Assembly (NCBI RefSeq): GCF_900176205.1
Contig: NZ_LT859959.1
Span: forward strand, 1,302,001 to 1,366,000
Direction: 5' to 3'
Origin: Bradyrhizobium sp. ORS 285
GTDB taxonomy: Bacteria; Pseudomonadota; Alphaproteobacteria; Rhizobiales; Xanthobacteraceae
DNA: 64,000 nt
Made by a program: the position numbers and the translations under genes. The notes beneath the pieces are model-generated. The model saw only the letters and a program-made list of their open reading frames with translations. It was not told the DNA's origin and searched no databases. Positions 37,970-47,140 of the stretch are shown here, in pieces (the first letter of the stretch is position 1; each line of letters opens with the position of its first letter).

Positions 37970-39082
37970 ATGACTGAAATCGGCGATGCAATTACGTGTG
38001 GCTCCCGGCTAATTCGCGCGTGTAAGGCGCTCAACGAATCGGCGCGCTTTGGCGAAGTGTCGGTCGGCTCCCTGCTTTTAAAGTGCGTCGTCGGACTATC
38101 GTTCTCGGTGCTAAGGACGGGGACGGCCTACGCTCATGTTAAATGGTTCTGTTCGTATGATGTCGCCGGCCAGCCGACGGGGCTGGAGAACGTCCTTTGC
38201 CAAGATTTCGAGGTTCTTCTAGGGGGGGCTCTTGTGGGGTTCGTTTCCGGCTGCGTCCTGGAGCGCACGTCTCTTGGCGAGGTGGTGACAGCATCGCTCG
38301 ACTTTTTCACCGAAGCACTTCGTCATCGTACCGAACTCTTGATTCGCATGGTGTCCGGAATCTTTTTTGTCGCGCTTTGGTTCGTCGGAGGTCTGATTCT
38401 GACGCCCGAACTGAAAACTGCATCGCCGATGGTCGGCATTCTGCAGCTGGCTATTTCGGCCGGTCTACTATCACGGCGTACGATGCTATTTTCGGCGGCA
38501 GGTATCGTGCTTCTGTTCGGGGTCGCCGTTTGCAATTACGGCGTATTCCATTTGGCCGATTATCCAATTTTTCTGGGCATTGCCTCCTATTTCGCTCTTA
38601 CAGGATTACAAAAGGATCTGTGCGGCAGGGCCCCGCTCGATGTGATGCGCTATGCAATAGCAGTCACATTGATGTGGGCGTCTGTGGAGAAGTGGGCCTA
38701 TCCACAATGGAGTTATCCCCTGCTGCTCGAGCATCCAACCATTACATTTGGATTCGACAAGGAGTTCTATATGCGTGCCGCGGGCATGGTCGAGTTCACG
38801 CTTGCTTTCGCCCTGACCTGGACGCCCTTGGTTCGGCGTGTTTCGGCGATCGTACTGCTCGGAATATTCACCAGCGCATGCTTCCAATTCGGCATGCTTG
38901 ATGTGATAGGACACTCGGTTATAATTGTCGCACTAGTAGCCATTTTTGCGGATGATCGCTCGGGAGGCGCCGAATATCGTACTCCTTGGTTAGCCCCAGC
39001 TTGGTTATGTGCGGCGCTCTCCCTGACCCTATTGACTTACTACATTGGTCACGCCGCGATCTTCCATACCGCGATCCTCTAG
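37970..39082 (+). CDS. Multi-pass membrane protein of unknown function
   Basis: 370 residues from the ATG at 37970 (an in-frame ATG at 37886 is less likely because the extra leader looks non-coding). Roughly eight or nine hydrophobic segments are visible, for example FEVLLGGALVGFVSGCVL, IFFVALWFVGGLIL, AISAGLLSRRTMLFSAAGIV, AIAVTLMWASVEKWAYPQW and HSVIIVALVAIFA. A conserved-looking AHVKWFCSYDV follows the first helix, and the VEKWAYPQWSYPL segment recalls DoxX-type proteins, but I would not assign it there. No neighbours suggest a pathway; it is flanked by gaps and IS relics. Confidence 0.75.
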   Translation: MTEIGDAITCGSRLIRACKALNESARFGEVSVGSLLLKCVVGLSFSVLRTGTAYAHVKWFCSYDVAGQPTGLENVLCQDFEVLLGGALVGFVSGCVLERTSLGEVVTASLDFFTEALRHRTELLIRMVSGIFFVALWFVGGLILTPELKTASPMVGILQLAISAGLLSRRTMLFSAAGIVLLFGVAVCNYGVFHLADYPIFLGIASYFALTGLQKDLCGRAPLDVMRYAIAVTLMWASVEKWAYPQWSYPLLLEHPTITFGFDKEFYMRAAGMVEFTLAFALTWTPLVRRVSAIVLLGIFTSACFQFGMLDVIGHSVIIVALVAIFADDRSGGAEYRTPWLAPAWLCAALSLTLLTYYIGHAAIFHTAIL

Positions 39083-39239
39083 GGTGTGAGGTGTTAGACC
39101 GAAATGGATTAAACAGAGCGGACGAGTTTTGACGGACCTTTGTACCTGTAAGGCTCAGACCAGCGTGGGTGAGTCTGCCTTGTTTTTGAAACATTCGTGA
39201 GCGCGCCTTAGGCTAGCGAGCGGCGATTCGAGAGAAACT

Positions 39240-39637
39240 GTGCGTTTGTTGCAGTCGGACCGGAACTGGCTGGCACCTCACTCTCCGACGCCCCTCGGCG
39301 CTGGCGAGCCGGATTGGCTGGTAGCGAGGCAAGGCAAGCACGGCATCGTGGTGAGTGATAATACCAGCGAGCTCACCAGCAACGCGATCCAAACATGCGG
39401 ATCGGAGCCGCATCGCTCGGCAATTCGTGCCGGGAGACCTCAGGCAGAACACTTTCATCGAGAGGTTCAACAAGCGCGTACGGGATGTACTACTGAACGA
39501 AACTCTGTTGACGTCGCTCACTTAGATCCATGTCACGCTCCGATGATGGCTAGTCTAATATAATGAAGCCGGCCGCACTCCCTGCTCGAATGAAGACACC
39601 CGACGAGTTCGCCGCGACCTGCAATCCGCATCTGCAG
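39240..39637 (+). pseudogene. IS3-family orfB relic
   Basis: Scrambled frames with ELTSNAIQTC, and TPDEFAATCNPHLQ just before 39638. These match the better-preserved relic at 53915-54540 (ELTSNAILTWADESRIAWHY; KTPSEFAATCHPRRD). Cut by the IS407-group copy 2. Confidence 0.65.
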
Positions 39638-39699
39638 TGAGGCCGAACTTTGGACCACCCAGAACTAGAGTTTTGCGCTCTGATACGGTGGCGGGCTGG

Positions 39700-40542
39700 T
39701 TGCGCGATCGTGGTTTTGCAGCAGAATCGGCGGTTTGTTGCCGATCGCGCCGTGCGGCCGTTCTTCGTTGTAGTACCTGCGCCAAGTCTCCACTTTTTCC
39801 TCGGCATCCGCAAGCGTCAGGAACCAATGGGCAATTGAGACATTCCTGCCGGGAAGCGTCCGTTGAACGCTTCGATGAAAGTGAACGCCTCGATGAAAGC
39901 ATTGTCCGTCGGCTTGCCGGGCCTGGAGAAGTCCAGCGTGATGCCGCGCTGATACGCCCAGACGTCGAGATCGCGCGACACGAACTCGGTGCCTTGATCG
40001 ACACGGATCGTTGCCGGGAATCCCACTTCATCGCGGACCCCTTCCAGTATCTCCACGACATCGGTGCCGCGGAAAGTGAACCGCGGTGTCAGCGCTGGCG
40101 AGAATCGGGAGAAGATGTCGACGATCGTGAGCACCCGTAGCTTACGTCCGGTTGCCAACTGATCGTGGACGAAGTCCATCGCCCAGGTCTCGTTCGATCG
40201 CGTCGCCGGCCTGCGATCATCCCGCAACTTGGCCCTGACTCGACGCTTCGGCGCCTTATTGCGTAATTGCAGGCCCAATTCGGGATAGACCCGCCGCGTC
40301 TTGTTCTGCCCGTGGCGCCATCCTTCGCGACGAAGCACGACGTGAATGCGGCGATAACCGTAGCGGACGCGAACCTGACAGATCTCCCTGATCCGTTGTT
40401 CGAGGGCGGCCTGGTCGGAGCGACGGGATCTGTAGTGGTAGGTCGACCTGTCGAACTCCAGGGCCTCGCAGGCCCTGCGGATCGACACCTGCCACTTGCC
40501 GCAGATCTCGTCGACGAGCTTGCGCTTCCGACCAGGCTTCAC
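39700..40542 (-). pseudogene. IS407-group OrfB with duplicated catalytic segment and frameshift
   Basis: Normal through TLDFSRPGKPTDNAFIEAF, then TFIEAF is repeated and the frame is lost (NGRFPAGMSQ), ending at 39817. The C-terminal YNEERPHGAIG region lies in another frame. Copy 3 carries the same duplication. Confidence 0.88.
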
Positions 40543-40805
40543 AGCTTTCGGCGGATCATGTCCTGCAGTATCTCCTTGTCGAGCGACAGATCGGCCACCA
40601 GCTTGCTCAGCTTGCCGTTCTCGTCCTCAAGCTGCTTCAGCCGCCGCATCTCGGTCGGCAGCAGCCCGTCGTACTTCTTCTTCCAACTAAAATAGGTCGC
40701 TGGGCTGATCCCGGCCTTGCGGCAGATGTCCGTGACCGGCACGCCGTCGTTGCCCTGCTTCAGAATGAACGCCTTCTGGGCGTCCGAAAACTTCGAGGCC
40801 TTCAT
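40539..40805 (-). CDS. IS407-group OrfA
   Basis: 88 residues, nearly identical to 29600-29866 (MKASKFSDAQKAFILKQGND); differences include KLSKLVAD for KLRKLVAD and KEIL for KEML. Its orfB partner is broken. Confidence 0.9.
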   Translation of the reverse strand: MKASKFSDAQKAFILKQGNDGVPVTDICRKAGISPATYFSWKKKYDGLLPTEMRRLKQLEDENGKLSKLVADLSLDKEILQDMIRRKL

Positions 40806-41075
40806 CGTCTTCCGCTCTTCCCAGCCGGGGAATCGGCAGCGCAAGACTCTAGCCAATAATGGTCCAGTTTCCCGGCCTCAGATTAGTTCACGGCCAAAAG
40901 TAATCGCAGCGCGTCAGCTATTGCAAACGCGCTTTCGCGTTGCCGCGGATCTTCCATTGCATATATTCGTGTGAAGCAAATCTCTCAATCGGCGAGAAGC
41001 CCTTCGCTTCAACGAAGAACACCTTGGCTCAAGTATGCAAACGGTCTACCCACTCGATCTGCGGACTGAAGTTGA

Positions 41076-41288
41076 CTATTTTGCGGAGCCAATTGTCAAA
41101 AGAATCGCGTGAATTTCCGCGAGTTCCCGTTCATCTATTTTCGTTCGTGAAAGAACAATCTTTGCAATTTCGGTTCGGTTTGCCTGAGTACGCATCGTCT
41201 CTGGTAGAGCGGTCACCAGTCGATCGAAGATATCTCCCAATACCAGAAGCTCTTCCGGCTCATAAACGTAGTTTCTTACCTCAAGCAC
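41076..41288 (-). CDS. Small hypothetical protein (70 residues)
   Basis: GTG start; YVYEPEELLVLGDIFDRLVT then LPETMRTQANRTEIAKIVLS and DERELAEIHAILLTIG. The composition and helical pattern look like a real small protein of a kind common in Bradyrhizobium genomes. No function is known to me. It is isolated among IS relics. Confidence 0.55.
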   Translation of the reverse strand: MLEVRNYVYEPEELLVLGDIFDRLVTALPETMRTQANRTEIAKIVLSRTKIDERELAEIHAILLTIGSAK

Positions 41289-41820
41289 CTTCTTGGTCTT
41301 TCACTAGCTGAGCGCGCGGCCTTGATCTTCACGCTGGAATGGTCGTGCCCAAGACGCTATTTTGTCGTGCGCGCAACACCGTCCTCTACTGTCGAACAAC
41401 TTTTGCGGTATGCTCGTGCTGCGCAGGTGAGAAGTCGGTAGCGGCATGTCTTTAGCGGAGTATATTTGCGACCGCAGAGACTCGTAAAATTGATTTTGTC
41501 GATGGCTGGCATTCAGAAGATGGATCTTCTTTAGTCACGAGAGGTAGGAATGCGATCTTACCCAGAGTGACTTGCGCTCAGAAGCTGTTCTAGCAAGAAG
41601 CCCTTTAATTTGATACCTCAAACACGGTTCCTTGAACTACCGGACAAGATTTCCATCGAGAGCCGTCCGGAACTGCGACCGCTTTAGAAACGCATATGAA
41701 TTTGAGCGGTTCACAAGGAGCAGATCATCTGCGGCCATGAAGGAGCAAGAGGCCGGGACGAAGACGTCTGATCGGGCTCTCAAGCAGAGGATATTGCAAG
41801 CGCGGGGCGCATAGGCCAAG
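41289..41820. other. Gap with tiny IS3 orfA relic
   Basis: About 530 bp. Around 41737-41775 a MKEQEAGTKTSD segment resembles an IS3 OrfA N-terminus. Otherwise nothing. Confidence 0.4.
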
Positions 41821-41821
41821 C

Positions 41822-42175
41822 TTGACATATCGGAGCGAGCCAGCCTGTTCAACCGGAGCATCCCAAGGCGAGAAGAGCTCCGAGCATCTGGCGCAGCGCA
41901 ACGGCTATCGTGAGCGGACCTTGGAACCTCGCGCCGGCGCGGTCGAACTGCGCATCTCCAAGCTGCGCAAGCTACTTCACGGGCCTCTTGGAGCCCCGCC
42001 GAAGGCCGAGAAGGCGCTGACGGCTGTTGTCCAGCAGCCCTATGTACACGGCACCTCGACCGGCTCGGTCGACAACCTCGTGCAGGCGATGGGGATGAGC
42101 GACACCTTTAAAAGCCTGGTCAGCCAGCTCTGCGGCGAGATCGATGACAAGAGCCCGCCCCGCGAAAGCGGGCAT
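41822..42175 (+). pseudogene. IS256 transposase N-terminal relic
   Basis: GEKSSEHLAQRNGYRERTLE, AVELRISKLRKLLHGPLGAP and VDNLVQAMGMSDTFKSLVSQ match the N-terminal third of IS256 transposases. It ends at an IS3 relic near 42180. Confidence 0.78.
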
Positions 42176-42179
42176 GCGC

Positions 42180-42580
42180 CCCCGCAGTGATCGTCGATGA
42201 AGGCGATCATGGGCCCGGTGGTCGAGCTCCGCCATCGCAGAATACTCCCTTGCCTTGCGCAGTATGTCGTTGGCCTGCCGAAGCTTCGCGGCTTTCCCGT
42301 TCGAGGGTCTTCAGCTGCTCCGCTATGTCGGTCGGCGCGCCAGCCCGCTGCCGATCTTGGCCTTCTTGACCCAGTCATGCAGCGTCTGCGGCTCATTGCC
42401 AATCTTGGCGACAATTGGGGTCACTGCCGGCCAGCACGAAGGGGCTCGCTTGCGCGATCCGGAACCATCCGAACCGCTCGGGCCTGGACCTCGGGTGAGA
42501 TCTTGCTCGTCGGCTTCTCCGTAGTCACTCCATCCTCTCAGAAGATGGAACGTGGGGGCGCTCAGCGTTCTCATAGCGCA
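42180..42580 (-). pseudogene. IS3-family orfA/orfB-start relic
   Basis: Read leftward: IVAKIGNEPQTLHDWVKKAK (OrfA helix-turn-helix region), then MAELDHRA and MIAFIDDH at the orfA-orfB junction. It is truncated there by the IS256 relic. Same subgroup as 14560-15019. Confidence 0.7.
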
Positions 42581-42589
42581 AGGGCTTCT

Positions 42590-44659
42590 TCATAGGGTGA
42601 GGCCGTGCTCATTGAGAACCTTGTCTCTAAGAGCCCCCTTGATCTCGCGTGCGATCTCTTTGCGAATAGCGGGACCTAACTCGCGCTTGGCGTCTTCAAC
42701 CAAGTCAGCTTCAGCCCCGGTCAGGCCTTGGTCAGCCAGCTGTTGCTGCAGCCGGTTATCGAACTCTGTTTCCATTGCAGCAATAAGCTGGTTCTGAGCC
42801 ATAGCGTGGTCTTCGGGGGCGATGTGACTCACGACGTCATCCCAAGGTTGCCAGTCCAGCGCCAAATAGTCGGCGAATTCCGCCACTTCTCGGTCCCGCA
42901 CGGTAGCTTCTGCGCTGTCAACGTCAGCGTCGGTCACGCCGGAAACCGCAAAAAAGCGCATGTTCGGTGCGACGTGTTGCAGCCCAAGTCGCTCGCGGAG
43001 CCTATTTTGATAGGCAAGGAAGACCTCGATAGCGTCAATATCTTGGACGCTGTCGACCGAGCCTAGTGAGTGAACCTTATCGCGCGCAATTCTCTCCAGC
43101 GCATCCAGGCGGAACATGACCCGGCCCAATTCAACCAGATCTGGAAAACGGTCATTGCTTTTATAGACGCCGTTTTTGACGTCGGCGATGAGGCGTGCGG
43201 TCTGCATGCCGTTCCAGGTCAAAGTCCTGCGATCCTCGCAGCTCTCGTTGGCGTCGAGGGCCAGCTCAAAGTAGCGCGTACGTAATTCCGGGTCTTTCGC
43301 CGCTTGGCGCAGATCATTGGCCACCGAAAGCCGGAATTCTTCGTTCTCAGCGTTCACGGAGTCGAACAGTCTGCCAAGGAAGAGCGCGTATTCCTGGGCG
43401 CCCGGCTCTTCAGCAACGTCCTTCCAAGCTGTCAGCACCTCTTCATCGCCCTCTTGTTGGTTGCCCCGGAGCCAATTTGAGACCGTTTCAATGAAATCAT
43501 ATTCCTGTTCATCGTCGGTCCCAGACAATTCACTTTCGTCATTGTACGAATAGTAGACGGTCGGACCGCCATAGCCTTCGGCTTGTAGGGCTGCCTGCAG
43601 GTCCCTGAGCACCTGTTCAGGCAGAGGATTATCGTCCAGAATTACACTGTCAGTATCGGAAAATTGCGTTAGCAGGTCGTCCGGTAGACTCGACAATTGG
43701 TTTTGGCCGACGTTGAGCTGCTCCAGCGAAGCGGGCAGATGCTGCGGCAGACGCGTTAGTTGGTTTTCGCTGGCGTCGAGCAGCTGGAGGTTGGAGGGCA
43801 GGGCCTCCGGTAGAGTTCTCAATTGATTGTGGCTGACGTTAAGAGTCTCCAGTGAGGCAGGGAGCACCTCAGGCAGTTCTTGCAACTCATTGTGGTGTAG
43901 GTCGAGAAACTCGAGCTCGGCAGGTATGACCGCCGGCAGGCTCCGCAGCCGGTTGGAGCTCGCGTCGAGGCATCTCAGCTCGGTGGGGAGTGCGGGCAGG
44001 GTTGTCAGCTGATTGCCCCTCACGTCGAGAAAGAAAAGTGAAGCAGGCAGATGCTGCGGCAGACGCGTCAGTTGGTTTCCGCTGGCGTTGAGGAGCTCGA
44101 GCGTGGCGGGAAGGGCTTCCGGAAGATTCGCTAATTGATTGTCGCTCACGCGAAGAGTCTCTAGTGAGGCAGGGAGCACCTCGGGCAGTTCCTGCAACTC
44201 ATTGTGGTTGAGGTCGAGGAATGTCAGCTCGGTCGGGAGTGCGGGCAGGGTTGTCAGCTGATTGCCCCTGACGTCAAGACGCATTAGCGAAGCGGGCAGG
44301 CTATCGGGCAGAGTGGTCAGCCGGTTGAAGGGCACGTCAAGTTGAACGATCGCGCTCGGAAGTCTAGGCAGGCTAGTAAGGGACAGCGATTCAAGATTCA
44401 GCGAAAAGTTCTCGCCGAGAGCATTCACTCGGCGCACCGCTTCATACCGATCCTCAAGTGTCCCCACCTCCGGTTCAGCAGCCCAGTCTTCAAGCGCCTC
44501 GTTGTCGTCACCTGCGTCGGCGGAGGGCGCGCAGTTTGCGTGGCCTGTAACGACCGCGTTCCACTGCGCCGCCGCTCCGTTTTGTCCGCCCTCTTGTCCT
44601 GAAGACGCAGGAGGGATGCCTGCGCCGGGCTGTACCTGTCCTGTCTCGAATGGATTCAT
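42590..44659 (-). CDS. nopM: NopM/IpaH-type effector: LRR E3 ubiquitin ligase
   Basis: A predicted type III effector that would act inside the host plant cell as a ubiquitin ligase. From the ATG at 44657-44659 (ribosome-binding site AGGAAGG) it has 689 residues. The Ser/Gly/Gln-rich N-terminus suits a secretion signal. About twelve leucine-rich repeats follow (roughly residues 70-330), each close to LPASLETLNVSHNQLRT. The C-terminal NEL catalytic domain has its Cys at about residue 474 in ANESCEDRRTLTW, the CxD motif of IpaH enzymes. The frame is open to 44767, but that would place the start upstream of the tts box, so the shorter form is chosen. The tts box at 44727-44744 ties it to TtsI. 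No type III apparatus genes are in the window. Confidence 0.92.
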   Translation of the reverse strand: MNPFETGQVQPGAGIPPASSGQEGGQNGAAAQWNAVVTGHANCAPSADAGDDNEALEDWAAEPEVGTLEDRYEAVRRVNALGENFSLNLESLSLTSLPRLPSAIVQLDVPFNRLTTLPDSLPASLMRLDVRGNQLTTLPALPTELTFLDLNHNELQELPEVLPASLETLRVSDNQLANLPEALPATLELLNASGNQLTRLPQHLPASLFFLDVRGNQLTTLPALPTELRCLDASSNRLRSLPAVIPAELEFLDLHHNELQELPEVLPASLETLNVSHNQLRTLPEALPSNLQLLDASENQLTRLPQHLPASLEQLNVGQNQLSSLPDDLLTQFSDTDSVILDDNPLPEQVLRDLQAALQAEGYGGPTVYYSYNDESELSGTDDEQEYDFIETVSNWLRGNQQEGDEEVLTAWKDVAEEPGAQEYALFLGRLFDSVNAENEEFRLSVANDLRQAAKDPELRTRYFELALDANESCEDRRTLTWNGMQTARLIADVKNGVYKSNDRFPDLVELGRVMFRLDALERIARDKVHSLGSVDSVQDIDAIEVFLAYQNRLRERLGLQHVAPNMRFFAVSGVTDADVDSAEATVRDREVAEFADYLALDWQPWDDVVSHIAPEDHAMAQNQLIAAMETEFDNRLQQQLADQGLTGAEADLVEDAKRELGPAIRKEIAREIKGALRDKVLNEHGLTL

Positions 44660-44726
44660 CTTACCTTCCTTTGCAAAACTAGCTAAACTCGGTCCCTGGT
44701 GACTTATTCTGGAACGTAATATACTC

Positions 44727-44744
44727 AGCTGTTGATAAGCTGAC
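44727..44744 (-). promoter_or_regulatory. tts box of the nopM-like gene
   Basis: On the minus strand GTCAGCTTATCAACAGCT, with two mismatches in the 16 defined positions of the TtsI-binding consensus GTCAGNTTNTCGAAAGCT. It ends 67 bp before the effector start and points toward it. Confidence 0.85.
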
Positions 44745-44759
44745 AGACCGTTGACCGTG

Positions 44760-45448
44760 GATCGCAACGATGCCGAGGTCGCGAAGATGTGGCAGGACGA
44801 GCGACGACGGCCACGCCGTTGATGGCGTCGGCGATGAAGTCGCCGACAGTTGATGCAGTTGGGGTATACGTGGACATCGTCCTTGTCGACGTGCTGGCGC
44901 GCCGATTCGCGGTGAAGTAGATCCAGCAGAGCCCCCAGCGGATCCCGGGGCTGATCTTTTCCTGAGCCCGGCGCACTAGGCTTCGTGCCTGATGAGCGTC
45001 GCGGCGACGGCGTCTGTTGTGAGGTTCGCCTTCAGTTAGGCAACGCATTTCTGGCATTGCTGGTGGGACGAGACGCTGTGGCGGGCGGCGTTCAGCTGCT
45101 GCCGGTCGAGTTCAAGAACGCTCTTGGCGCTGAAGACCTGATTGCTCTCCTGGACGAAGGCTCGCCGGACCTCATCGTTGCTGCCCTCACTGGGCGGCTT
45201 CTCCCGCTTGTCGATCCACCTCGGCTGCGCCGGCATTCTCATAAAGCTCAAGCAGACCAGGCCTAGCGTCCAGGCGACAGCTCCCTCGTCGGCAGGACGT
45301 CCTATGGTGGTTCCGCGTACCGCGTCTCGGCGTAGAGTTCGGCCGCCCGCTTGCGCGCGTCGGAGATCGAGAGGAAGTGGGAGGACGCGCCCGCAAATCG
45401 CCGAGAACACGCTTCGTCTTTAGAGTCCGCAACGAACATTTGGTGGTC
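44760..45448. other. Gap; unidentified remnants
   Basis: About 690 bp. Frames on both strands have stops and no recognisable family. The base composition looks coding-like, so an old decayed gene is possible, but I cannot name it. Confidence 0.4.
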
Positions 45449-45513
45449 CTGACCTTGCCCCTAGGGCTTAATCCAGTTTGAAGTTTGTTATGGCCCCTAG
45501 AGAGGACCAGAGC

Positions 45514-45780
45514 ATGAAGCGCAGCCGCTTTAGGGAAGAGCAGATCATCGGGATTTTGAAGGAGCACGAGGCTGGCGTTGCGGTCGCCGATCTGTGCCGC
45601 AAGCATGGCGTGAGCGACGCCAGCATTTACAAGTGGAAGGCCAAATTCGGCGGAATGGACGTCTCGGAGGTCAAGCGGCTGAAGACGCTGGAGGACGAGA
45701 ACACGCGGCTCAAGCGGCTGCTGGCGGATGCCATGCTGGACAATGCCGCCCTGAAGGATCTCCTGGGAACGAAGTGGTGA
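45514..45780 (+). CDS. IS3-family OrfA
   Basis: 88 residues, MKRSRFREEQIIGILKEHEA to DLLGTKW; complete, with helix-turn-helix and coiled coil. OrfB is absent because of the IS66 insertions. Confidence 0.9.
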   Translation: MKRSRFREEQIIGILKEHEAGVAVADLCRKHGVSDASIYKWKAKFGGMDVSEVKRLKTLEDENTRLKRLLADAMLDNAALKDLLGTKW

Positions 45781-45807
45781 CGCCCGCGGCGAAACGGAAG
45801 GCTGTCG

Positions 45808-45815
45808 CACATCTC
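45808..45815 (+). repeat. 8-bp target duplication, left copy (IS66 with cargo)
   Basis: CACATCTC, identical to 51232-51239 beyond the far end of the element. Confidence 0.93.
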
Positions 45816-45893
45816 GTAAGCCCCCGGTGACGGCCACCTTGCGTCGGCAGTGAGGCTTCGCGAAGCCATAGGACTAGTCCTGGAGTTAGTCCT

Positions 45894-46265
45894 ATGGCCA
45901 AAGCGGAAGTAGAAGTGATCACGTCGGAGCGGCGACGGCGGCATTGGTCGCGGGCTGACAAGGAGCGCATCGTCGCTGCAGCGTTGCAGCCGGGTGCGAC
46001 GATCCTGGGCGTGGCGCGCGCGTTTGGTGTGCATTCGAGCCAGGTGTTCCGCTGGCGCCAGCAGCTGTGCGGCGAGAAGGCTGCCGTGCCCGGCTTCGCC
46101 GCTGTGACGATTGCAGCCGATCCCGATCTTCACGCAGCGGCAGCTCCGCCTCAGGGGCTGATCGAGGTCGAGATCGGGACTGGTACGAAGATCCGGATCA
46201 GCGGCACGGTGGATGCCGCGACGGTGACGGCGGTGATCGCGGCACTCCGGGCGGGCTCACGATGA
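45894..46265 (+). CDS. tnpA: IS66 TnpA
   Basis: 123 residues (MAKAEVEVITSERRRRHWSR), complete, nearly identical to 16797-17168. Overlaps tnpB by four bases. Confidence 0.93.
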   Translation: MAKAEVEVITSERRRRHWSRADKERIVAAALQPGATILGVARAFGVHSSQVFRWRQQLCGEKAAVPGFAAVTIAADPDLHAAAAPPQGLIEVEIGTGTKIRISGTVDAATVTAVIAALRAGSR

Positions 46266-46560
46266 CAATCCCGATCCCCTCCGGCACCCAGGTCTGGCTG
46301 GCGACGGGCCGCCATACCGACACGCGCAAGGGCTTCGACGGTCTGGCACTGCTGGTCCTGGAGACCTTGAAGCGCGATCCACATGGTGGCCATCTGTTCG
46401 TGTTCCGCGGCCGCAGCGGCAGCCTGATCAAGGCGTTGTGGCACGACGGCCAGGGCATGTGCTTGTTCGCCAAGCGGCTGGACCGCGGCCGCTTCATCTG
46501 GCCACAGGCTGTGGACGGAGCTGTGACGATCACGTCGGCGCAGCTCTGCTATCTGCTCGA
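46262..46560 (+). pseudogene. IS66 tnpB, split by insertion (5' part)
   Basis: MTIPIPSGTQVWLATGRHTD (one extra residue compared with other copies) to AQLCYLLE, then two foreign codons and a stop. The missing C-terminus (EGIDWRHPQRTWRPEAVG) is found at 49056-49114, beyond the inserted element. Confidence 0.92.
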
Positions 46561-46595
46561 GGGCAATTAAAGATACCCATAGGAGCCACGATGAC

Positions 46596-46961
46596 GTGGC
46601 CGTTTGCGATGAGGTCGAGGTCGTCGACCCTCGCCATCCGCTCTACGGACGACGCTATCGCCTGATCTCGGTCGGCAAGGAATCGACCAAGCGCGGAGCG
46701 TGCAAGGAGCCTTTTGCGCGTGTACATTATCGATTCGGTCTCACGCTTCTTTTGCCGCTCGGGGTGACAAATCTTGAGCGGAATACCTTGTCGCGCGCCG
46801 CGCCGACCAAGCTGGACCTGGGCGCGCTGCAGGATCTCATCGCGTTGGCCGAAGAGAGCGAGGGCACATGCCCATCGAACCTCGACAGGTCTGGCGAAGC
46901 TTACCGGAAGCGCTCCGGCAAGCGATCGCGGAAGATCTCGGCCAAGTCATGCGGGAGGTGA
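46596..46961 (+). CDS. DUF5372-like small protein
   Basis: The frame reads VCDEVEVVDPRHPLYGRRYR then EPFARVHYRFGLTLLLPLGV, a small protein usually found just upstream of this type of serine recombinase (I recall it as DUF5372). The usual start MTWPF is present at 46591 but in another frame (ATGACGTGGCCGTTT), so the 5' end is probably frameshifted; translation from the GTG at 46596 would omit only a few residues. The C-terminal third is arginine-rich. Function unknown. Confidence 0.6.
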   Translation: MAVCDEVEVVDPRHPLYGRRYRLISVGKESTKRGACKEPFARVHYRFGLTLLLPLGVTNLERNTLSRAAPTKLDLGALQDLIALAEESEGTCPSNLDRSGEAYRKRSGKRSRKISAKSCGR

Positions 46962-47140
46962 GCGATGGGCTCCGAACTCGTCAAACCGGATCACTTGGAC
47001 CGCAGAGCAGTGGTGTATGTCCGGCAATCGACGCCGCACCAGGTGATCACAAATCAAGAGAGCCTGAGGCTTCAATACGCTCTCTCACAGCGCGCCCGCG
47101 ACCTCGGATGGCGCGAGGCCGACATCGATGTGATCGATAG
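46868..47140 (+). CDS. Small frame between DUF5372-like gene and recombinase (uncertain)
   Basis: MPIEPRQVWRSLPEALRQAI then AEDLGQVMREVSDG looks coding and resembles a short protein often placed just before these recombinases. It overlaps both neighbours; beyond about 46966 it runs inside the recombinase gene in another frame, so its true end is unclear. Confidence 0.45.
   Translation: MPIEPRQVWRSLPEALRQAIAEDLGQVMREVSDGLRTRQTGSLGPQSSGVCPAIDAAPGDHKSREPEASIRSLTARPRPRMARGRHRCDR

Larger units (their letters stand above)
39638..40880 (-). mobile_element. IS407-group element, copy 2 (inverted)
   Basis: Ends TGAGGCCGAACTTTGGACCA (left) and, inverted, TGAGGCCGGGAAACTGGACC (right). Shares several derived changes with copy 3 at 56161-57402, including a duplicated segment in orfB. 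No target duplication seen. Confidence 0.9.
45449..45815 (+). mobile_element. IS3-family element, truncated (copy b)
   Basis: Same element as 29056-29526. After orfA it is cut at CACATCTC (45808-45815) by the IS66 at 45816. The octamer and the next bases of the IS3 reappear at 51232-51260, where a second IS66 begins. Confidence 0.88.

Noticed and set aside
44660..44767. Longer start for the nopM-like gene at 44767
   Set aside because: It would lie upstream of the tts box at 44727-44744 and so could not be translated from that promoter.
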